Positions 24,102 through 26,394 of a stretch of 26,394 nt of DNA are shown one piece after another. Each line of letters begins with the position of its first letter. The first letter of the stretch is position 1. Source of the DNA: Halieaceae bacterium (GTDB lineage Bacteria; Pseudomonadota; Gammaproteobacteria; Pseudomonadales; Halieaceae); NCBI GenBank assembly GCA_002683395.1, contig NYTG01000014.1, positions 25,661-52,054 of the forward strand, read 5' to 3'. Under the pieces are notes generated by a model. That model was not told where the DNA came from. It was given only the letters and a program-made list of their open reading frames with translations, and searched no databases. A program made the translations under genes and the position numbers.

Positions 24102-25295
24102 ATGACTGACTCCGGTATTAAAAGTAGCCGTTTTTCCCGTCGCCGACTGTTGGGCTCGGCGGTGTTCACTGCTGCCGGCTTGGCGGTCTGTTTTTTGGTG
24201 CTGGTGGGCAAGCCGCAAACACAGCCCACGCAATTTCCGGAACCCCGCCGCCCTCTGGTCGATGTGATTCTGGCGGCACCTGCAGAGCACAGCATTTCGG
24301 TTCGCACACAGGGTACCGTTGAGCCGGTCAGGCGCGTTGGGCTGGTCGCACAGGTCAGTGGCAAGGTTGAGGCCGTGAGTGATTGGTTCCTTGACGGTCG
24401 ATTCTTCAAGGCTGGCGACATTTTGTTGGAGCTAGAGAAAGCAGACTACGAATTTGCTATCGCCAGAGCGCGGGCTCAAGAAGCCGCTGCCGCCCAGCGT
24501 GTTGCGGAGGAGCGTGGCCGTAATCTTCAGGCACAGCGAGAGTGGCGTGATCTTGGCACCAGCGAAGCGAACGACCTTTTTCTCCGTAAGCCCCAGCTAC
24601 GAGCCGCCGAGGCGTCACTTGCCGCGGCTCAAGCGGACGTGGCTGCGGCCGAGCTGGCACTGGAACGGACCACAGTCCGAGCACCCTTTGATGGACGGCT
24701 TGAAAAGAAATCGGTAGATCTCGGACAGTTTGTAGCGCCTGGCAGCGTTTTGGCCCAGATTTACGCGATCGACCGCGTTGAGGTGCATTTACCTATTAGT
24801 GATTCACAATTGGCGTTGCTCGAACTGCCGCTGTTTGAAACGGCGGTTGAAACTTACCCAAAGGTAACACTGAGCGCCCGATTTGGCGGTGAGCGCTGGC
24901 ACTGGCAGGGCAAGATTGCTCGAGTCGAAGCCAGTATAGACCGGGACAGCAGGGTCACCTTTGCGATCGCAGAGGTGAATGAGCCGTTCGGCGACAATGG
25001 TACCCAGAGGCCACCGTTGACGCCGGGTCTGTTTGTAGAAGCCAGCATCAGCGGTAAGCCAATTCAGCAATCCGTCGAGTTGCCCGCAACGGCCCTGCGT
25101 GGCGATAACACCGTTCTGCTGGTCAATGAAAACAGCCGTCTGGAGCGTTTGCCCATCGAGCTTCTGCGCCGCGAGCAAGATCGTGTCTGGGTGCGCGGCA
25201 TCGATGCCGGCATGCAGGTGGTCGCCGAGCAAAGCAGTGTACTGGCCGCAGGTGCTGCCATTGAAGTCGCTGAGACGAGGACGCCCAGTGGCTGA
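24102..25295 (+). CDS. RND efflux periplasmic adaptor (membrane fusion protein, HlyD family)
   Basis: A 397-residue adaptor that links an RND inner-membrane pump to an outer-membrane channel. After an Arg-rich start (SRRRLLG) comes one hydrophobic anchor (about 16-36), with no lipobox. Next are the first half of the lipoyl domain (GLVAQVSGKVEAVSDWFLDG, about 79-98), an Ala-rich helical hairpin (about 122-190), the second lipoyl half (TTVRAPFDGRLEKKSVDLG) and beta-barrel and proximal domains (TPGLFVEASI). The ATG at 24102 has only a distant AGGGA upstream. Its stop overlaps the start of the RND permease gene by eight bases, so the two are translationally coupled. No TolC-type channel gene is seen. 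Confidence 0.93.
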   Translation: MTDSGIKSSRFSRRRLLGSAVFTAAGLAVCFLVLVGKPQTQPTQFPEPRRPLVDVILAAPAEHSISVRTQGTVEPVRRVGLVAQVSGKVEAVSDWFLDGRFFKAGDILLELEKADYEFAIARARAQEAAAAQRVAEERGRNLQAQREWRDLGTSEANDLFLRKPQLRAAEASLAAAQADVAAAELALERTTVRAPFDGRLEKKSVDLGQFVAPGSVLAQIYAIDRVEVHLPISDSQLALLELPLFETAVETYPKVTLSARFGGERWHWQGKIARVEASIDRDSRVTFAIAEVNEPFGDNGTQRPPLTPGLFVEASISGKPIQQSVELPATALRGDNTVLLVNENSRLERLPIELLRREQDRVWVRGIDAGMQVVAEQSSVLAAGAAIEVAETRTPSG

Positions 25296-26394
25296 TAAGC
25301 CCGGTCTGCTGGGCTGGTTTATTTCCAATCCGATCGCCGCCAATCTGTTGATGGTGGTGCTGGTGATTGGCGGTCTTTACAGTATTCCAGGCCTCGACAA
25401 GCAATTCTTTCCAACACCGGTCGTCGACCGCGTCAGTATTTCGATGCCATTTCCCGGCGCTAGCCCCAGTGAGGTAGAAGAGCAAATCTGTGTGCGAATC
25501 GAGGAGGCGATCCACGACCTCGACGGCATTAAAGAGGTGCGCTCGACCGCTTCAGAGGGTATGGGGCAGGTCATCGTCGAGGCGTTGACCGGCTACCCCA
25601 CTCAGCGACTCACAGCCGAGATCAAGACACGGATCGATGCCATCACCACTTTCCCCACAGATGCCGAGCGGCCGGTCGTCACAGAACTCATTTATCGCCA
25701 CTTGCTCGGTATTGTTCAATTGGCGGGCGAACTCGATGAGTGGGAGCTCAAGGAAATTGGCGAAACCTTGCGCGACGATCTGGCTCGTCAGCCTTGGATC
25801 TCTGTGGTCGACTTGGTGTCTCCACGACGCTATGAAGTGTCTGTGAATGTTTCCGAGCTGGATCTACGACGTCATAACCTTTCGTTTGACGATGTAGTGC
25901 GTGCAATCCAGTCTGCCTCCCTTAATTTGCCCGCCGGCGCCATAAAAGGGAGCGATGGCGACATTCGCGTCCAAACGCGTGGCCAGGCGTATTACCGCGA
26001 AGACTTTGAGCGAATCGTTTTATTAACGGCACGCGACGGAACCCAGATTTATCTCGGTGAGGTGGCGACCATTGAGGATGGCTTCGAGGATGTCGATACG
26101 GTCAGTCGCTTTGACGGGATGCCTGGCCATGGTCTTTATGCCTTCGTTACCACCAACCCTGATGTAGTGCAGTCTTCCCAAGTGATCAACGACTGGGTGG
26201 TGGAGCAGACGCCCAATTTGCCAGAGGGAGCGACGTTGTCTTTTTGGCGCGATGCTGCCGTGCCCTTCAAGGGTCGTGTTGAAACACTGCTCAAAAATGG
26301 GTTTGGTGGATTGCTATTGGTGTTTCTGGTTCTGGTGCTCTTTTTGCGACCGGCGGTCGCAATATGGGTGTCTGTTGGGATTGCGGTCGCATTC
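25288..26394 (+). CDS. RND family efflux permease, N-terminal part (gene runs off the window)
   Basis: An uninterrupted frame of 369 codons from a GTG at 25288 to the window edge. It begins with a short cytosolic tail and the first membrane helix (WFISNPIAANLLMVVLVIGG), then DKQFFPTP-VDRVSI, the periplasmic porter PN1-type fold with PFPGASPSEVEEQI and GIKEVRSTASEG, and later the second helix region LLLVFLVLVLFLRPAVAIWV at the end. This is the AcrB/HAE-1 type layout, where trimeric pumps driven by protons export drugs, dyes or toxic metabolites. The usual total is about 1000-1050 residues, so roughly one third is visible. It overlaps the adaptor gene by eight bases. Confidence 0.93.
   Translation, partial: MADKPGLLGWFISNPIAANLLMVVLVIGGLYSIPGLDKQFFPTPVVDRVSISMPFPGASPSEVEEQICVRIEEAIHDLDGIKEVRSTASEGMGQVIVEALTGYPTQRLTAEIKTRIDAITTFPTDAERPVVTELIYRHLLGIVQLAGELDEWELKEIGETLRDDLARQPWISVVDLVSPRRYEVSVNVSELDLRRHNLSFDDVVRAIQSASLNLPAGAIKGSDGDIRVQTRGQAYYREDFERIVLLTARDGTQIYLGEVATIEDGFEDVDTVSRFDGMPGHGLYAFVTTNPDVVQSSQVINDWVVEQTPNLPEGATLSFWRDAAVPFKGRVETLLKNGFGGLLLVFLVLVLFLRPAVAIWVSVGIAVAF

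Noticed and set aside
24804..25343. 179-codon minus-strand open frame opposite the RND adaptor
   Set aside because: Antisense to a gene with clear lipoyl and barrel features; no family resemblance.

Overview
The window is chromosomal DNA from a moderately GC-rich gammaproteobacterium. Gene content and order (cyaY, argH facing hemCDXY, trxA-rho-ubiD, gshA, pilU, a PhaD/phasin pair, an RND pump) resemble marine Cellvibrionales/Halieaceae (OM60/NOR5-like) or pseudomonad-related lineages. That placement is an inference from protein resemblance, not from a search. No tRNA, rRNA, CRISPR array, insertion sequence or prophage was seen. Nearly every base belongs to a compact set of about 23 genes, several of which use GTG starts.

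Region by region: (1-198) the 3' end of cyaY, facing argH (247-1665, minus). (1788-5759) A tightly overlapping plus-strand heme operon, hemC-hemD-hemX-hemY. (5782-9435, minus) trxA, then rho after a 279-base structured leader, then ubiD. (9564-11109, plus) A small GIY-YIG protein, a TIGR02444 protein and a membrane/periplasmic FKBP isomerase, closed by a clear intrinsic terminator. (11262-12848, minus) gshA, divergent from pilU (13019-14131, plus) across a region with a striking 27-base inverted repeat between two direct repeats. (14128-19395, minus) moaA, a CoxD-type MoxR ATPase, a CoxE-type VWA protein and a DUF1631 protein carrying two similar beta-rich domains. (19440-20831, plus) An SLC13/DASS carrier. 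(20898-22689, minus) A Prx5-type peroxiredoxin, a PhaD-like TetR regulator and a histone-H1-like/phasin protein. (22851-26394, plus) A membrane-anchored haloalkane-dehalogenase-like hydrolase, then a periplasmic adaptor and the start of its RND pump, which runs off the window.

Most of this is core housekeeping: heme, ubiquinone, arginine and glutathione synthesis, transcription termination and redox. The parts that stand out are the moaA-moxR-VWA cluster (a possible metalloenzyme maturation module with no target enzyme beside it), the DUF1631 protein tail to tail with pilU, the PhaD/phasin pair with the usual phasin domain order reversed, the inverted-repeat region between gshA and pilU, and a degraded-looking coding relic between the hydrolase and the RND operon. 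None is proven to be a new system from sequence alone.
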